This document shows positions 1 to 9,150 of a stretch of 64,000 bases of DNA, in pieces. The stretch comes from Heyndrickxia acidiproducens DSM 23148 (GTDB lineage Bacteria > Bacillota > Bacilli > Bacillales > Bacillaceae_C), in assembly GCF_000374345.1 (NCBI RefSeq), contig NZ_KB893982.1, positions 1 through 64,000 of the forward strand. The letters are read 5' to 3'. The position numbers and the translations under genes are program-made. Numbering within the stretch: position 1 is the stretch's first letter; each line of letters starts with the position of its first letter. The notes under the pieces were generated by a model. It saw nothing but the letters and a program-made list of their open reading frames with translations. It did no database searches and was not told the origin of the DNA.

Positions 1-227
1 CATTTACGCCTCCACATCCGGATAGCTTTTGGGCTTTGACTTGTTTGGCAGTCTTACCCTGTAAGAGTACGCCTGATGGTATTCGTGTTCCTCGGGTCAG
101 AATTTTGCCTCCAGCTTCCTTCAGATTCCACTTCACAATGGACACCCTTGCTCTTGGCTAATGGTTGGTCGCTATCTACCCCCATAGCGGACTTTCGCCG
201 CCTAGCGAATCGTCATGCGCGGCGCAC
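1..227 (-). mobile_element. Group IIC intron, 5' part (truncated by window edge)
   Basis: Read on the minus strand, the segment starts with GTGCGCC (227 to 221), the usual 5' end of bacterial class C group II introns. It continues with domain I sequence typical of that class, including GCAAGGGTGTCC, GGAATCTGAAGGAAGCTGG and GAGGAACACGAA, which I recognise from the B. halodurans type intron. It lies directly after a terminator hairpin and its T tract (229-266), the target preference known for class C introns. The reverse transcriptase gene and the 3' end would lie left of the window. Identification rests on remembered sequence, not on a search. Confidence 0.85.
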
Positions 228-228
228 C

Positions 229-506
229 AAAAAGGGTTCCCCATCCTATGAAAGGACGGGGAACCCGCGGTGCCACCTTTATTAGCTACATCAGCCCAGC
301 TTTAGCGGTATCAAAAACACTTCTTTAATACCCGCCTTTTGTAACGATAAGGCATTCGCCAAAGCCTACTTCATAATCGTTTCAGTTTGGAAGCTCGGAA
401 GTCCATTCACCTGCACCTCATCACCGGTTTACACCCGCCACCGGCTCTCTTTGGAATCGATACAAGTTACTACTCTTCTTCATCGCCTGGAATGTTTAAT
501 TGATTA
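229..506 (-). promoter_or_regulatory. T-box riboswitch, tryptophan specifier, with terminator
   Basis: The minus strand carries the T-box motif AAGGTGGCACCGCGG (280 to 266), followed by a long terminator stem (266 to 234) and five Ts. A Stem I with GAGAGCCGG is upstream. Aligning the specifier loop with the Ser and Ile T-boxes of this window (codon, then NCYYCY, then GA) gives TGG at 405-403, hence tRNA-Trp. The controlled gene (trpS or a trp gene is expected) must lie beyond the intron, left of position 1. Confidence 0.88.
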
Positions 507-512
507 ATAATT

Positions 513-541
513 ATATTAATGCTGAAAAATCGATTTGTCAA
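513..541 (-). promoter_or_regulatory. Sigma-A promoter of the Trp T-box
   Basis: TTGACA (541 to 536) and TAATAT (518 to 513) are separated by 17 bp on the minus strand, just upstream of Stem I. The stretch 542-805, between this promoter and the chemoreceptor gene, holds no gene I can support. Confidence 0.75.
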
Positions 542-805
542 CCTTATTTTTAAAATTTTTTTATTTTTTGCCGCCCGTTTTTGGCATCCGGCTAACGAAA
601 CGGGTACCAAAGACCGTTGACTGCTTTAATACACTTTTCCGGTGTGGAAAGGTACCGAAGCTTCCCTTTCCGTTGTATGCGCCAATTCCGCTTGCCCCGG
701 ACGCCGCCAAACGGAAGATACGGAGAGGTAAAATGGGTGCACCGTGTCATTGATGCTAAAACCAAAGATAAAGGCGTTCTGATTTTTTGGCTGCCAACGT
801 TATTT

Positions 806-2788
806 CTAAAATTTATATTTCTTTACCAGGTCTTGCAAATATTCTGAGAGGTAGGATAGGGATCTTGCTGAGTCGGCCATGTCATCCATGGCGTTCCGGT
901 GCTCGTCGATGGATCCTGCCATTTCTTCCGTTGCTGCGGCATTTTCTTCTGCAATATGGGCGAGTTCATTGGCTGTTGATGTGACTTCCTGTACGGATGC
1001 CGAAATTTCTTCGGAAACAGCCGCCATTTCTTCAATTTGCGGCGCGATTTCTTCCATGCCGTCCATAATCGTTTTGAATTTCCCGATTGTATCTTCCGAG
1101 CGGGACACACCGTCTTTGACGTCTTTTGAAACCTGCTCCATTTCCTGGACGGAGTCTTCCGTGTCGTTTTGGATCTTTTGAATCAGTTTTTCAATTTCCT
1201 TTGTGGAAACTTGCGACTGGTCTGCAAGTTTTCTGATTTCCTCCGCGACAACTGCAAAACCTTTCCCGTGTTCCCCCGCCCGTGCAGCTTCTATGGCAGC
1301 GTTCAGGGCAAGCAAATTAGTTTGCGCTGCAATTCCCTTAATGACCTCGGTAATTTGGCTGATCTGCTTGGAATTTTCAGAGAGTGCCTGAATTTTATTG
1401 TTTGAAAGCGCAACGGACTCGGAAATGGAATTCATTTGCTCAACGGTTTCCCGAACCGATTCGCCGCCGATTTTCGCATGCTCCATCGTTTGCTTCGTCA
1501 GATTTGAAATGGTCATCGTGCTGTCGGTCACTTTTTCCATCGCTTTTGCAATTTCGCTCATCGCTACAGCACTGTTTTCTGTCCCGTTTGTTTGCGTCTC
1601 AGCACCGCTGGCAATCTGTTTGACGGCTTCGTTGATTTCACGGCTTGCCGCTGTTGTATTCTCCACATTCGTTTTTAGTTTTTCAGAGGAGGATACGACC
1701 ATATCGGCACTTTTATCAACTTGATCCAACAAATCCCGTAAACTGTCCTGCATCTTCTTAAAGCTTTGCGCCAGTTCCCCCACTTCATCATTTCGCCGGA
1801 TATCAATTTCCTCAGTTAAGTCTCCGTTGCTGATATTCAGTGCGGAATGTTTCAGGCGGTTAAGCGGCTTCGTCAATGACCGGATCACAACATATGTTAA
1901 CGCCATGCCTAAAACAAGGAAAATGATGACCATTGTCATCGTTTTGTTCACAATCGGCCGGGCTGCATCATCAATTTCCCTGGCATACATCGTTCCGGCA
2001 ATTTTCCATCCAGTCAGCTTTTCTGTCGTAAACACCATTTCCTTCTTTTCACCTTGGTAAGCGTAAGTGATTTTTCCGGCCTGCTTGCCGTAAACATCAT
2101 CGTACACTTTTTCAGTCGCATAGGCGCCCGCTTTTTTCCCTGGCATCCTGATAAAATGCCGATCAGCATCTAACAGGACGGCATAGCCTTTCTCGCCAAT
2201 TTTAATATTTTTGGCAAGGTTTTGGATTGTAGTGATTTTGAGATCGACCGCAACTACGCCTGTTCCGTCTGCCGTTGTTTTTGCAATCGTGATGACGGTA
2301 TCCCCTGTCGATGCCGCTTGGTAAGGAGCGGTAATCACGACCTTTCCCGGTGTTTTCATCGCCTGCTTGTACCACGGTCGCTGCCTCGGGTCATAATCTG
2401 CAGCCTGGTTCAACTTCGGTTCCTGAATCATGATACCATCATTTGTCCCCACATAAATGCTTATAGTATCCTCGTTTAAATCTTTATATTGGCTGAACTT
2501 TTCACGGATGGCAGGGCTTTTCTCCCCTTTGTATTGTTTTGAGGTAATTTGCTTTGAGTAGTAATCCACATCCTGCATTTTTGGCTGCAACGTATCATCC
2601 ACTACGTTTTTTAAAACTTTTACATTTTCACTAGCATCTTCCAGCATCCGGCTCCGGACTTCTTTTTTTGCCGACTGTGTCGAGCTGTATCCGATCAGCA
2701 CGGAAGGAATCAGCAAAACGGCCAATAAGGAGACAAGTAATTTGGCTTTCATATTCCAGCGTGCATGGCTTCTTATCGTTTTTTTCAT
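806..2788 (-). CDS. Methyl-accepting chemotaxis protein, dCache type
   Basis: This 660-residue chemoreceptor senses an extracellular ligand and signals to CheA/CheW. Seen in order: a short basic N-terminus, a first membrane helix at about 15-35, an extracytoplasmic double-Cache-like domain at about 40-275, a second helix at about 281-303, a HAMP region, and a long cytoplasmic coiled coil with the highly conserved hairpin tip ([20 protein letters not shown]). It resembles B. subtilis McpA/McpB/TlpA; the ligand cannot be read from sequence. ATG 2788 was chosen because AAAGGAG lies 12 bases upstream; a TTG four codons earlier touches that ribosome site. It is monocistronic, and I saw no clear terminator after it. 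Confidence 0.93.
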   Translation of the reverse strand: MKKTIRSHARWNMKAKLLVSLLAVLLIPSVLIGYSSTQSAKKEVRSRMLEDASENVKVLKNVVDDTLQPKMQDVDYYSKQITSKQYKGEKSPAIREKFSQYKDLNEDTISIYVGTNDGIMIQEPKLNQAADYDPRQRPWYKQAMKTPGKVVITAPYQAASTGDTVITIAKTTADGTGVVAVDLKITTIQNLAKNIKIGEKGYAVLLDADRHFIRMPGKKAGAYATEKVYDDVYGKQAGKITYAYQGEKKEMVFTTEKLTGWKIAGTMYAREIDDAARPIVNKTMTMVIIFLVLGMALTYVVIRSLTKPLNRLKHSALNISNGDLTEEIDIRRNDEVGELAQSFKKMQDSLRDLLDQVDKSADMVVSSSEKLKTNVENTTAASREINEAVKQIASGAETQTNGTENSAVAMSEIAKAMEKVTDSTMTISNLTKQTMEHAKIGGESVRETVEQMNSISESVALSNNKIQALSENSKQISQITEVIKGIAAQTNLLALNAAIEAARAGEHGKGFAVVAEEIRKLADQSQVSTKEIEKLIQKIQNDTEDSVQEMEQVSKDVKDGVSRSEDTIGKFKTIMDGMEEIAPQIEEMAAVSEEISASVQEVTSTANELAHIAEENAAATEEMAGSIDEHRNAMDDMADSARSLSYLSEYLQDLVKKYKF

Positions 2789-3062
2789 ATAGAACTGCAA
2801 CTCCTTTGATAGCTTACTTTCTAACCTATTTATCGTATCCCGCTGTTCCTTCCTGTATAGTACTTTAGACCTGTATACTTCTTTTAGCCAGATGAAAGCG
2901 ATTCAAGTTTTTTGCAAAATAGGCGAAAAGTCCTTGACATACCGTCGATCCGGCCAAAATATGACTAATTTGTGAATCATGAGAATGAAGATGGGTAACC
3001 CAACTATCAATGCCTAAATAATTTAGCATATAAAAAGATTTTAAAATTGTTCCATTTTTCCC

Positions 3063-3091
3063 TTTACAAGAGTGAAAACTACTGTTAGAAT
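3063..3091 (+). promoter_or_regulatory. Sigma-A promoter of the serine T-box operon
   Basis: TTTACA (3063-3068) and TAGAAT (3086-3091) are 17 bp apart, placing the transcript start near 3098, at the beginning of the T-box leader. The rest of 2789-3062 shows no supported gene. Confidence 0.7.
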
Positions 3092-3097
3092 ATTCAA

Positions 3098-3372
3098 CAA
3101 AGAGCAAGTGAAATCGACAGACACAAGTCATGATGAAGAGGGCGCCTTGCAAAAAGCCTCAGAGAGTCGGTGGTTGCTGCGAACCGATGCTTTTGCAAAT
3201 GCAATGCCTAGCGCTTCTGAACTGGCCGGCTGAAATAACAGTAGGCTGTCCCGGCATACAACCGTTATCTGCTTACGAGGCTGCAGATATTTTGCAGTAA
3301 AAGAGGGTGGCACCGCGTCTTCACGCCCCTCATAACAAGAATCCGTCTTGTTATGGGGGGCGTTTTATTTTT
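3098..3372 (+). promoter_or_regulatory. T-box riboswitch, serine specifier, with terminator
   Basis: A Stem I with AGAGAGTCGG, the T-box motif AGGGTGGCACCGCG (3304-3317) and a terminator stem (GCCCCTCATAACAAG paired with CTTGTTATGGGGGGC, then T-rich) precede the aminotransferase/serA pair. The specifier codon reads AGC (3210-3212), a serine codon, which fits the biosynthetic genes downstream. Uncharged tRNA-Ser should favour antitermination. Confidence 0.92.
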
Positions 3373-3399
3373 ACACATTAGAATTGGAGGATGACATAC

Positions 3400-4560
3400 A
3401 TGCTTTTTTGCAAGGAATCTTTATTTACACCCGGCCCGACACCTGTTCCGGATCGGGTAAAACAGGCAATGAACCAACCCATGGTGGCGCACCGCAGCCA
3501 GGTGTTCTCCAAGAGTCTGCAACAAGTTGCAACCAGATTAATGCCGGTATTCGGAAGTAAAGAACCGGTCATTGTCATTGCCGGCAGCGGGACATCCGCA
3601 CTGGAGAGCGCCGTTTGCAATACGGTTCATGATGGGGACCATGTTGTTGTCGTCGTAACCGGCGTATTCGGGGAACGTTTTGCCTCCATCTGCGAGACAT
3701 ACGGGTCCATTGTACACCGCCTTGACATCGAATGGGGCAAAGCGTGCCGGCCTGAACAGCTTGAAACCTTTTTAAAAGAGCTGGATCATCCGGTGCAGGC
3801 TGTTTTTGCCACGTACTGTGAAACATCAACATCTGTTTTAAATCCGGTCAAAGAACTTGGCGCCGTTGTAAAAAGGTTGACAGACGCACTCTATATTGTC
3901 GATGGTGTCAGCTGCATCGGCGGTGTCCCGGTTGATATGGAAGATTACAAGATTGATATTTTGGTTTCCGGTTCGCAAAAAGCGCTGATGCTGCCACCTG
4001 GGCTTGCGTTCGTAGCGGTTAATAAGCACGCGAAAGATGCAATCAAAAGCGGCCCTGCCAAACGCTTTTATCTCGATTTAAACCGCTACATCCAATCGTA
4101 CGAAGAAGGGACGACAACACCGTTTACCCCGCCTGTTTCACTCGTTTACGGCGCAAACGAAGTCTGCCAGATGATTGAAGAAGAAGGTTTTGATCAAGTC
4201 ATTAAACGGCATGAAGTCCTGAAAAACATGGCCAGGGCCGGCATTAAAGCTTTGGAACTCCCGTTATTAGTGGAAAAAGACGAAGATGCTTCGCCAACTG
4301 TAACGGCTGTAAAACCGGCGGAAGGCAAAGCCGATTCATACAAAAAATACATGCAGGAGCATTTTGCGATGACGCTTGCGAGCGGCCAGAAACGCTTAAA
4401 AGGCGAGATCTTCCGCGTCGGGCATATGGGTTACAGCACCCCGTTTGATGTCCTGAACTTTCTAAGCGCCCTTGAAATTGCCGCTCATGATCTGGAAGGG
4501 AAAGACACATTTGGCAAAGCCGTTAAAAAAGCCGAGGAGGTATGGAAAGCATATGTATAA
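3400..4560 (+). CDS. Class V aminotransferase (alanine-glyoxylate / phosphoserine type)
   Basis: This PLP-dependent aminotransferase belongs to the alanine-glyoxylate/serine-pyruvate family (386 residues). It shows the N-terminal FTPGPTPVPD signature, the AGSGTSALE cofactor loop, the VDGVSCIGG aspartate strand and the Schiff-base lysine in VSGSQKALMLPPG. It is not a SerC orthologue by sequence. However, it sits behind a serine T-box and overlaps serA, so I infer that it performs the 3-phosphohydroxypyruvate to phosphoserine step, as related class V enzymes do in some archaea. Start: GGAGG (3386-3390) is 9 bases before ATG 3400; an ATG at 3391 abuts it and was rejected. Confidence 0.88.
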   Translation: MLFCKESLFTPGPTPVPDRVKQAMNQPMVAHRSQVFSKSLQQVATRLMPVFGSKEPVIVIAGSGTSALESAVCNTVHDGDHVVVVVTGVFGERFASICETYGSIVHRLDIEWGKACRPEQLETFLKELDHPVQAVFATYCETSTSVLNPVKELGAVVKRLTDALYIVDGVSCIGGVPVDMEDYKIDILVSGSQKALMLPPGLAFVAVNKHAKDAIKSGPAKRFYLDLNRYIQSYEEGTTTPFTPPVSLVYGANEVCQMIEEEGFDQVIKRHEVLKNMARAGIKALELPLLVEKDEDASPTVTAVKPAEGKADSYKKYMQEHFAMTLASGQKRLKGEIFRVGHMGYSTPFDVLNFLSALEIAAHDLEGKDTFGKAVKKAEEVWKAYV

Positions 4561-6178
4561 AATTTTGGTAACAGATAAAGTCAGTGATCAGGGACTTGCA
4601 AAATTATATGAACATCAAAATTTCACTGTGGAACATCAAACCAACCTGACACCTGCAGACCTCAAAACAGTCATTGGCGGGTATGACGGGCTTATTGTCC
4701 GCAACCAGACAAAAGTCACAAAGGAAATCATCCAGGCAGCCGGAAACCTCCGCGTCATCGCGCGCGCCGGCGTCGGTGTTGACAATATTGACATCGATGC
4801 TGCGACAAGAAAAGGCATCATTGTCGTGAATTCCCCCGGGGGCAATACGATTTCCGCCACTGAGCATACAATGGCGATGATGCTTTCGCTCTCCCGCAAT
4901 ATCCCGCAGGCCCATCATTCCGCATCGCAGGGCAAATGGGAACGGGAAAAATTCAAAGGCGTCGAGCTGTTTAAAAAAACTTTGGGCATTATTGGCATGG
5001 GGAAAATCGGCACAGAGGTCGCAAAACGGGCAAAAGCTTTTGAAATGAGCATTATTGGCTATGATCCTTACTTAACGGAAGAACGGGCAAGCAAATTGGG
5101 CGTAACAAAGGGGTCACTTGATGAAATTGCCGAACAGGCTGATTTTATCACCCTCCATACGCCGCTTATTAAAGAAACACGCCACATCATTGATGAAGCA
5201 TTTTTAGCCAAAACAAAAAAAGGCGTCCGCATTATCAATTGCGCGCGCGGCGGCCTTGTCAATGAACAGGCGCTCCTTCAGGCCATCGAGGACGGGCATG
5301 TCGCCGGCGCTGCTTTGGATGTATTCGAAAAAGAACCGGTGATTACAGAAGGGCTGCTTAAGCTGCCAAACGTCATCGTTACGCCGCACCTGGGTGCATC
5401 TACCCAAGAAGCACAGATCAGGGTGGCCGAAGACGTAAGCGAAGAGATCATCAATATTTTTGAATCACAGTCGATCCGCCATGCGATCAATATGCCGCAA
5501 ACTTCCGGGAAAAACCAGGAACGCATGGAACCGTATCTGTTACTTGGCGAACAGGTCGCCCAGCTCGGCATCCAGCTGCTGCATGAAGCACCGGAAAAAA
5601 TTGACATTACTTATGGCGGGGAACTGCTCGATGAAGATACGAAACTGATAACGAGAACGATTATGAAAGGGATACTTAGCCACCATCTTGGCAGCACGGT
5701 CAATTTGGTCAATGCCCTTCATCTGTTGAAAGAACAGGGGCTTACCTACAATATCCAAAGGAATGCTTCATACAAAGGCTTCTCAAATTATATGGAAGTC
5801 ACCCTTTATAAAGAAGGAAAACAGGTCAATATCGGGGCTGCAATCATCAACGGCTTCGGCGCCCGGATTGTAAAATTAAATGATTACCGCATCGATGTCC
5901 GCCCTGAACAGCATTTGCTTTATATTAAACATTTGGATATTCCGGGCATGATCGGCCAGGTCGGCTCCATTTTGGGTGATAACGATACGAATATTGGAAC
6001 GATGCAAGTGGGCCGGAGAGAGATTGGCGGTGAAGCGGTGATGGTACTCACGCTTGATAAAACCGTCAGCCAGCCTGTTTTAGACCAAATCAAAGGCTTG
6101 ATCGGCATGAAGGATGCGCAAATACTCGAGCTGACAACCGGCTATACGTTTCAGGAAGAACCATTTGTAGAAGTATAA
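4553..6178 (+). CDS. serA: D-3-phosphoglycerate dehydrogenase
   Basis: SerA oxidises 3-phosphoglycerate to 3-phosphohydroxypyruvate with NAD, the first step of serine synthesis. The 541-residue protein has the N-terminal substrate-binding lobe, the dinucleotide fold with GIIGMGKIG at about 143-151, the active-site arginine in CARGGLVNE and the histidine in TPHLGAS. An intervening domain follows, and then a C-terminal ACT domain (YIKHLDIPGMIGQVGSILG), the site of serine feedback in this long form. The ATG overlaps the last 8 bases of the aminotransferase gene, with GAGGAGG 12 bases upstream, so the two are likely translationally coupled. Both lie under the Ser T-box. Confidence 0.96.
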   Translation: MYKILVTDKVSDQGLAKLYEHQNFTVEHQTNLTPADLKTVIGGYDGLIVRNQTKVTKEIIQAAGNLRVIARAGVGVDNIDIDAATRKGIIVVNSPGGNTISATEHTMAMMLSLSRNIPQAHHSASQGKWEREKFKGVELFKKTLGIIGMGKIGTEVAKRAKAFEMSIIGYDPYLTEERASKLGVTKGSLDEIAEQADFITLHTPLIKETRHIIDEAFLAKTKKGVRIINCARGGLVNEQALLQAIEDGHVAGAALDVFEKEPVITEGLLKLPNVIVTPHLGASTQEAQIRVAEDVSEEIINIFESQSIRHAINMPQTSGKNQERMEPYLLLGEQVAQLGIQLLHEAPEKIDITYGGELLDEDTKLITRTIMKGILSHHLGSTVNLVNALHLLKEQGLTYNIQRNASYKGFSNYMEVTLYKEGKQVNIGAAIINGFGARIVKLNDYRIDVRPEQHLLYIKHLDIPGMIGQVGSILGDNDTNIGTMQVGRREIGGEAVMVLTLDKTVSQPVLDQIKGLIGMKDAQILELTTGYTFQEEPFVEV

Positions 6179-6206
6179 TTTGCAAAAGTATAGAAGAAAG
6201 CGAAAA

Positions 6207-6232
6207 AAACCGGGCCGCCCAGCCCGGTTTTT
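6207..6232. terminator. Bidirectional terminator between serA and the EIIC-like gene
   Basis: AAACCGGGC and GCCCGGTTT form a hairpin flanked by A and T runs on both sides, serving the two convergent genes. Confidence 0.85.
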
Positions 6233-6241
6233 CGTTTGGTC

Positions 6242-7279
6242 TTATTGAACTTCCATCCGCAGATCCCCGGCCTTTGCCCAGCCGAACATTTTCATAAGGT
6301 GATACATGCCAAGCGTTGTGAAAAGAGGAAGAATAACGCCGGCTCCGACATAAGCCATAAATACCACGGCACCCTGGTTTGCCAAAATATTGAGTGGTGC
6401 AATCATTGAATTTAAGCCAAGCCCGCCCAGTTCATATGGTACTTTCAAATGAAAGGCCATTGTAGCGACCGGCGCGCAGATCATCGACGAGATAAACGGC
6501 GGGATTACAAGCCGCGGATTCTTTACCAAATTCGGGAATTGAACTTTTGGTGTAATCAGAGACTGGGCAATATTTCCGCCCCAGTCGTTTTGTTTCAAAG
6601 ACATGGCCGTAAATCCTACAAACTGGACTGTACAACCGATTAATGCCGCAGCACTTGAAACCGGATCAAGCTGTAACGCAATTGCAAGCGCTGCTGAAGA
6701 TGCAGGCGACATCAGCAAGATGCTCCAAACAAGTGAAACAATCATTGAACCAAGCAACGGTGAACCTTGTACAGAAGTCGTAATTTCTCCGCTCAGCCAT
6801 TGAAGAAATGGGGTCGTAACAGCAGCAAGTCCGACTCCGGCGACACCGCCGACCAGAACCGCTGCAAATGGGATCGCCATCATATCCAATTTTGTTTTAC
6901 CGGCAATCCGTTTTCCCACCCAGGTAGCAATTACGGCAGCCAATACCGCACTGACAGGCTGCCCGGTGACAATTGTAATTAAACCGTCCGGTGTCGTGCT
7001 GATTGCATTTCCACCAATCGCCGCACAAGCCATTGTGCTGAAAATGACCAGTGTATTTCCGCCGAGCTGATAGGCAATCCCCGCACCAATTGCCGGAGCC
7101 AATACGGATTTCGTTGCTGTGCCAATTGTCAAAAATCCGTCCCAGCCCAGAAATTTGCCGAATGTTTCAAACAGAAGGCCGATCCCTAAAGTCACAAGCA
7201 CCGCATTTGCAGTACCTACTGAAGCTTTATACATTCGATCGATCAAATAGTCTTTTGTTGCCTGTTTCATCTTCCCCAC
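6242..7279 (-). CDS. EIIC-like integral membrane permease (PTS_EIIC_2 family)
   Basis: This 345-residue, highly hydrophobic protein has about nine or ten membrane helices and glycine/alanine-rich repeats (for example PAIGAGIAYQLGGNT and VLVGGVAGVG). It resembles the stand-alone EIIC-like family of the phosphotransferase system. No EIIA or EIIB domain and no sugar gene is nearby, so whether it works with the PTS is open. Its 290-base leader carries an Ile/Leu-rich mini-ORF and competing hairpins, which hints at a branched-chain amino acid link; that is inference. A short basic amino terminus precedes the first helix. Confidence 0.75.
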   Translation of the reverse strand: MGKMKQATKDYLIDRMYKASVGTANAVLVTLGIGLLFETFGKFLGWDGFLTIGTATKSVLAPAIGAGIAYQLGGNTLVIFSTMACAAIGGNAISTTPDGLITIVTGQPVSAVLAAVIATWVGKRIAGKTKLDMMAIPFAAVLVGGVAGVGLAAVTTPFLQWLSGEITTSVQGSPLLGSMIVSLVWSILLMSPASSAALAIALQLDPVSSAAALIGCTVQFVGFTAMSLKQNDWGGNIAQSLITPKVQFPNLVKNPRLVIPPFISSMICAPVATMAFHLKVPYELGGLGLNSMIAPLNILANQGAVVFMAYVGAGVILPLFTTLGMYHLMKMFGWAKAGDLRMEVQ

Positions 7280-7370
7280 TCCTTGGTAGTTATAAAATAT
7301 TCTCTTATAAGTGCGTAAATAAATTATAGTTGTTTCAATTTTCTGTTAAAGGCAAGTAAATAAAAACGCG

Positions 7371-7440
7371 CTCGATTTCGATGGGCGCTGTTAAAATTCC
7401 CGCTTGAGCGCCGCCACTTTGAACACGAAGCGGACTCAAA
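7371..7440 (-). terminator. Putative attenuator hairpins in the EIIC leader
   Basis: In the minus-strand leader, GCGCTC pairs with a later GAGCGC that is followed by GTTTTTATTT, a terminator-like arrangement. The same first arm (GGCGCT) can instead pair with an intervening AGCGCC, and the two pairings are mutually exclusive. An upstream stem (GAAGC-GGACT with AGTCC-GCTTC) starts at the stop codon of the mini-ORF. Confidence 0.45.
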
Positions 7441-7473
7441 CAAATTCAAATAAATGAATGGTTTAGTCCGGCT

Positions 7474-7524
7474 TCAGCATAATAAAATAATGAGTAAAAT
7501 ATCTTGATCCATAATTCGTATCAT
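7474..7524 (-). CDS. Ile/Leu-rich leader peptide candidate
   Basis: This 16-codon ORF reads MIRIMDQDILLIILLC. Nine of 16 residues are Ile or Leu, seven of them consecutive. AAAGGGG lies about eight bases upstream of the ATG, and a good promoter lies upstream. It is followed by competing hairpins and, about 195 bases later, the EIIC-like gene. The arrangement matches amino-acid attenuation leaders of proteobacteria, a mechanism uncommon in Bacillus. No homology claim is made. Confidence 0.45.
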   Translation of the reverse strand: MIRIMDQDILLIILLC

Positions 7525-7561
7525 GTGGATGAACCCCTTTTTTAATTTGATGTTGCAATAT

Positions 7562-7590
7562 TACATCAATTTTAAAAATAAGTCAATCTT
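7562..7590 (-). promoter_or_regulatory. Promoter of the EIIC leader transcript
   Basis: On the minus strand TTGACT and TAATAT are separated by 17 bp within a very AT-rich stretch, upstream of the mini-ORF. Coordinates are approximate to a few bases. The interval 7591-7820 is AT-rich and shows no gene. Confidence 0.65.
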
Positions 7591-7820
7591 TAATTTTATT
7601 TAAAAATATTATTTTCAAACATTTTTTTGACATTTTTATCGTGTTGTCGCTGGTAAAATTGAACGGTATGTTATGCCAGAAAAATATTTATATTAGACTT
7701 TCTTACAACTTTTCCGCACAATGCATACGATATTCTCCAATAGATCTATTGCCGCCGGGAAAATCACATCCATTCTAATTTTATGTAACAATACCTCACA
7801 CATCATGTAGGATGATGTGG

Positions 7821-7852
7821 AAAGGCGGCAATGAGAAGTTTGCCGCCTTTTC
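7821..7852. terminator. Terminator after the HAD hydrolase gene
   Basis: AAAGGCGGCA and TGCCGCCTTT form a perfect hairpin, T-flanked on both strands. It lies just past the end of the leftward HAD gene. Confidence 0.8.
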
Positions 7853-7860
7853 AATACCAT

Positions 7861-8988
7861 TTAAAATATATTTTTCAATTCTGTCACATTTTCAAAAATA
7901 TAATCCGCACCATGCGCTTCAAATTCGGCTCTTGCTTCTTTTCCGGATAAGCCGGTTAAAATCCCGGCAAATACGCATCCCATTTTTCTGGCAGCCAATA
8001 GATCTGCCAGCGAATCCCCGACAATCAGGATTTCATCGCCGTCAGAGAGCGGCAACTCGGCAGTAGTACAGGTACGGACATTTGCCTGTTTCCCTTTTAA
8101 TGCCAGCAAATACGTAAACGGATTTGGCTTTGCAAGCGGGACGCCCGCTCCCAGTTCCTGTTCCGCCTTCAGAACTTCATCCGCGGTCACGATATGGTTT
8201 TCATCAAACAACTCCAGCCACCCTAAAGCCTTAAACGGCCCGAACGTCTCAAGCTGCGGCCTGCCCGTTCCTACGCCGAGCTGGATTCCTTTTTCTGACA
8301 GATGCTGAAATAAGGCGCCGATTTCTTCCGGAGCAGCAAGCGGGATTTCTTCCTCCAAAAAGCCTTTTTTCCCGGTTTGCACGCTCGGCCTGCCAGTTGA
8401 TGATAAAATATGCTGATCCCCCACATACCATTCCTGGGAAGCGTGTTCGCATATGGACCAGAGCGTACCCTTCCTGCCAAGCACCGTACCCTCAATGCCA
8501 AATTTTTCAAAAGCGAGCTCATCCAATACCTTCAAAAGTGCCTGCTTCGTCTCCGTTCTTCCTTTAAAATCAGCCAGAAATGCTGAAAAATCCAGAGCAA
8601 GCGGATATTTCGAAAGCACCTGCCTGATTTCGGCAAGCACGTCTAAATCCATTTCATGGGTCAGCCATTCCTTGATGTGCGCCGCTTCCGGTTCCTTTAT
8701 TTGCGCAAGCAGGTGCAAAAGCTGGTAACTGAAGGTTAAATAAATCATATCCCAGTTTGCGTTCAACCCGCGGGATTTTAAAAACCGCAGGACCTCATCA
8801 TGATTGAAAACTTCAGCCCTGATCCTATTGATTTCCTCATCTGTAAGATTTGTTTTGAATTGATCCGGTTCAAGCCCTAAATAATGGCTGCTATGTATCA
8901 TTTCCCAAACGGTTAAGCCGGACGCATCAAAATAGCGCTCTTCACTTAATAAAACGCCATCTACATCAAATAGTACCGTTCGAATCAT
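7861..8988 (-). CDS. HAD-superfamily phosphatase with large inserted domain
   Basis: This 375-residue hydrolase has the motif I nucleophile segment FDVDGVLL at residues 7-14, a lysine motif in LAKPNPFTYL, and the acidic motif IV in IVGDSLADLLAARKMG near residue 330. Between motif I and the rest lies an unusually long, mostly helical insertion of roughly 200 residues, larger than in phosphoglycolate-phosphatase-type members. It probably hydrolyses a small phosphorylated metabolite; the substrate is not evident. The start has GAAAGAGGTG upstream. It is monocistronic, convergent with nothing, and separate from the ilv-leu operon. Confidence 0.8.
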   Translation of the reverse strand: MIRTVLFDVDGVLLSEERYFDASGLTVWEMIHSSHYLGLEPDQFKTNLTDEEINRIRAEVFNHDEVLRFLKSRGLNANWDMIYLTFSYQLLHLLAQIKEPEAAHIKEWLTHEMDLDVLAEIRQVLSKYPLALDFSAFLADFKGRTETKQALLKVLDELAFEKFGIEGTVLGRKGTLWSICEHASQEWYVGDQHILSSTGRPSVQTGKKGFLEEEIPLAAPEEIGALFQHLSEKGIQLGVGTGRPQLETFGPFKALGWLELFDENHIVTADEVLKAEQELGAGVPLAKPNPFTYLLALKGKQANVRTCTTAELPLSDGDEILIVGDSLADLLAARKMGCVFAGILTGLSGKEARAEFEAHGADYIFENVTELKNIF

Positions 8989-9074
8989 TTCTTCACCTCT
9001 TTCCTACTTTAGTGTAACAAAATTTTCAATCATTTTCATCGTTTTTTTAGAATAACCGCATCATTTCCAGGACT

Positions 9075-9146
9075 GCAAAAAAGCGCCGTACCGCACAAAA
9101 GGATTCCCGGATTTTGCACCTTCATTCCTGATGCGGCACGGTGCCG
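9075..9146 (-). terminator. Terminator of the ilv-leu operon
   Basis: Downstream of ilvA, CGGCACCGTGCCGCA (9146 to 9132) pairs with TGCGGTACGGCGC (9095 to 9083), followed by a T run. The loop is long, about 36 bases. Confidence 0.7.
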
Positions 9147-9150
9147 TTTT

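Noticed and set aside
401-410. Reading the first T-box specifier as TTC (Phe)
   Set aside because: A naive left-anchored alignment gave TTC. Aligning the conserved six bases and GA after the codon, consistent in the other T-boxes, gives TGG (Trp).
2865-3313. Minus-strand frames opposite the serine T-box
   Set aside because: They lie on the complement of a structured leader and have implausible composition.
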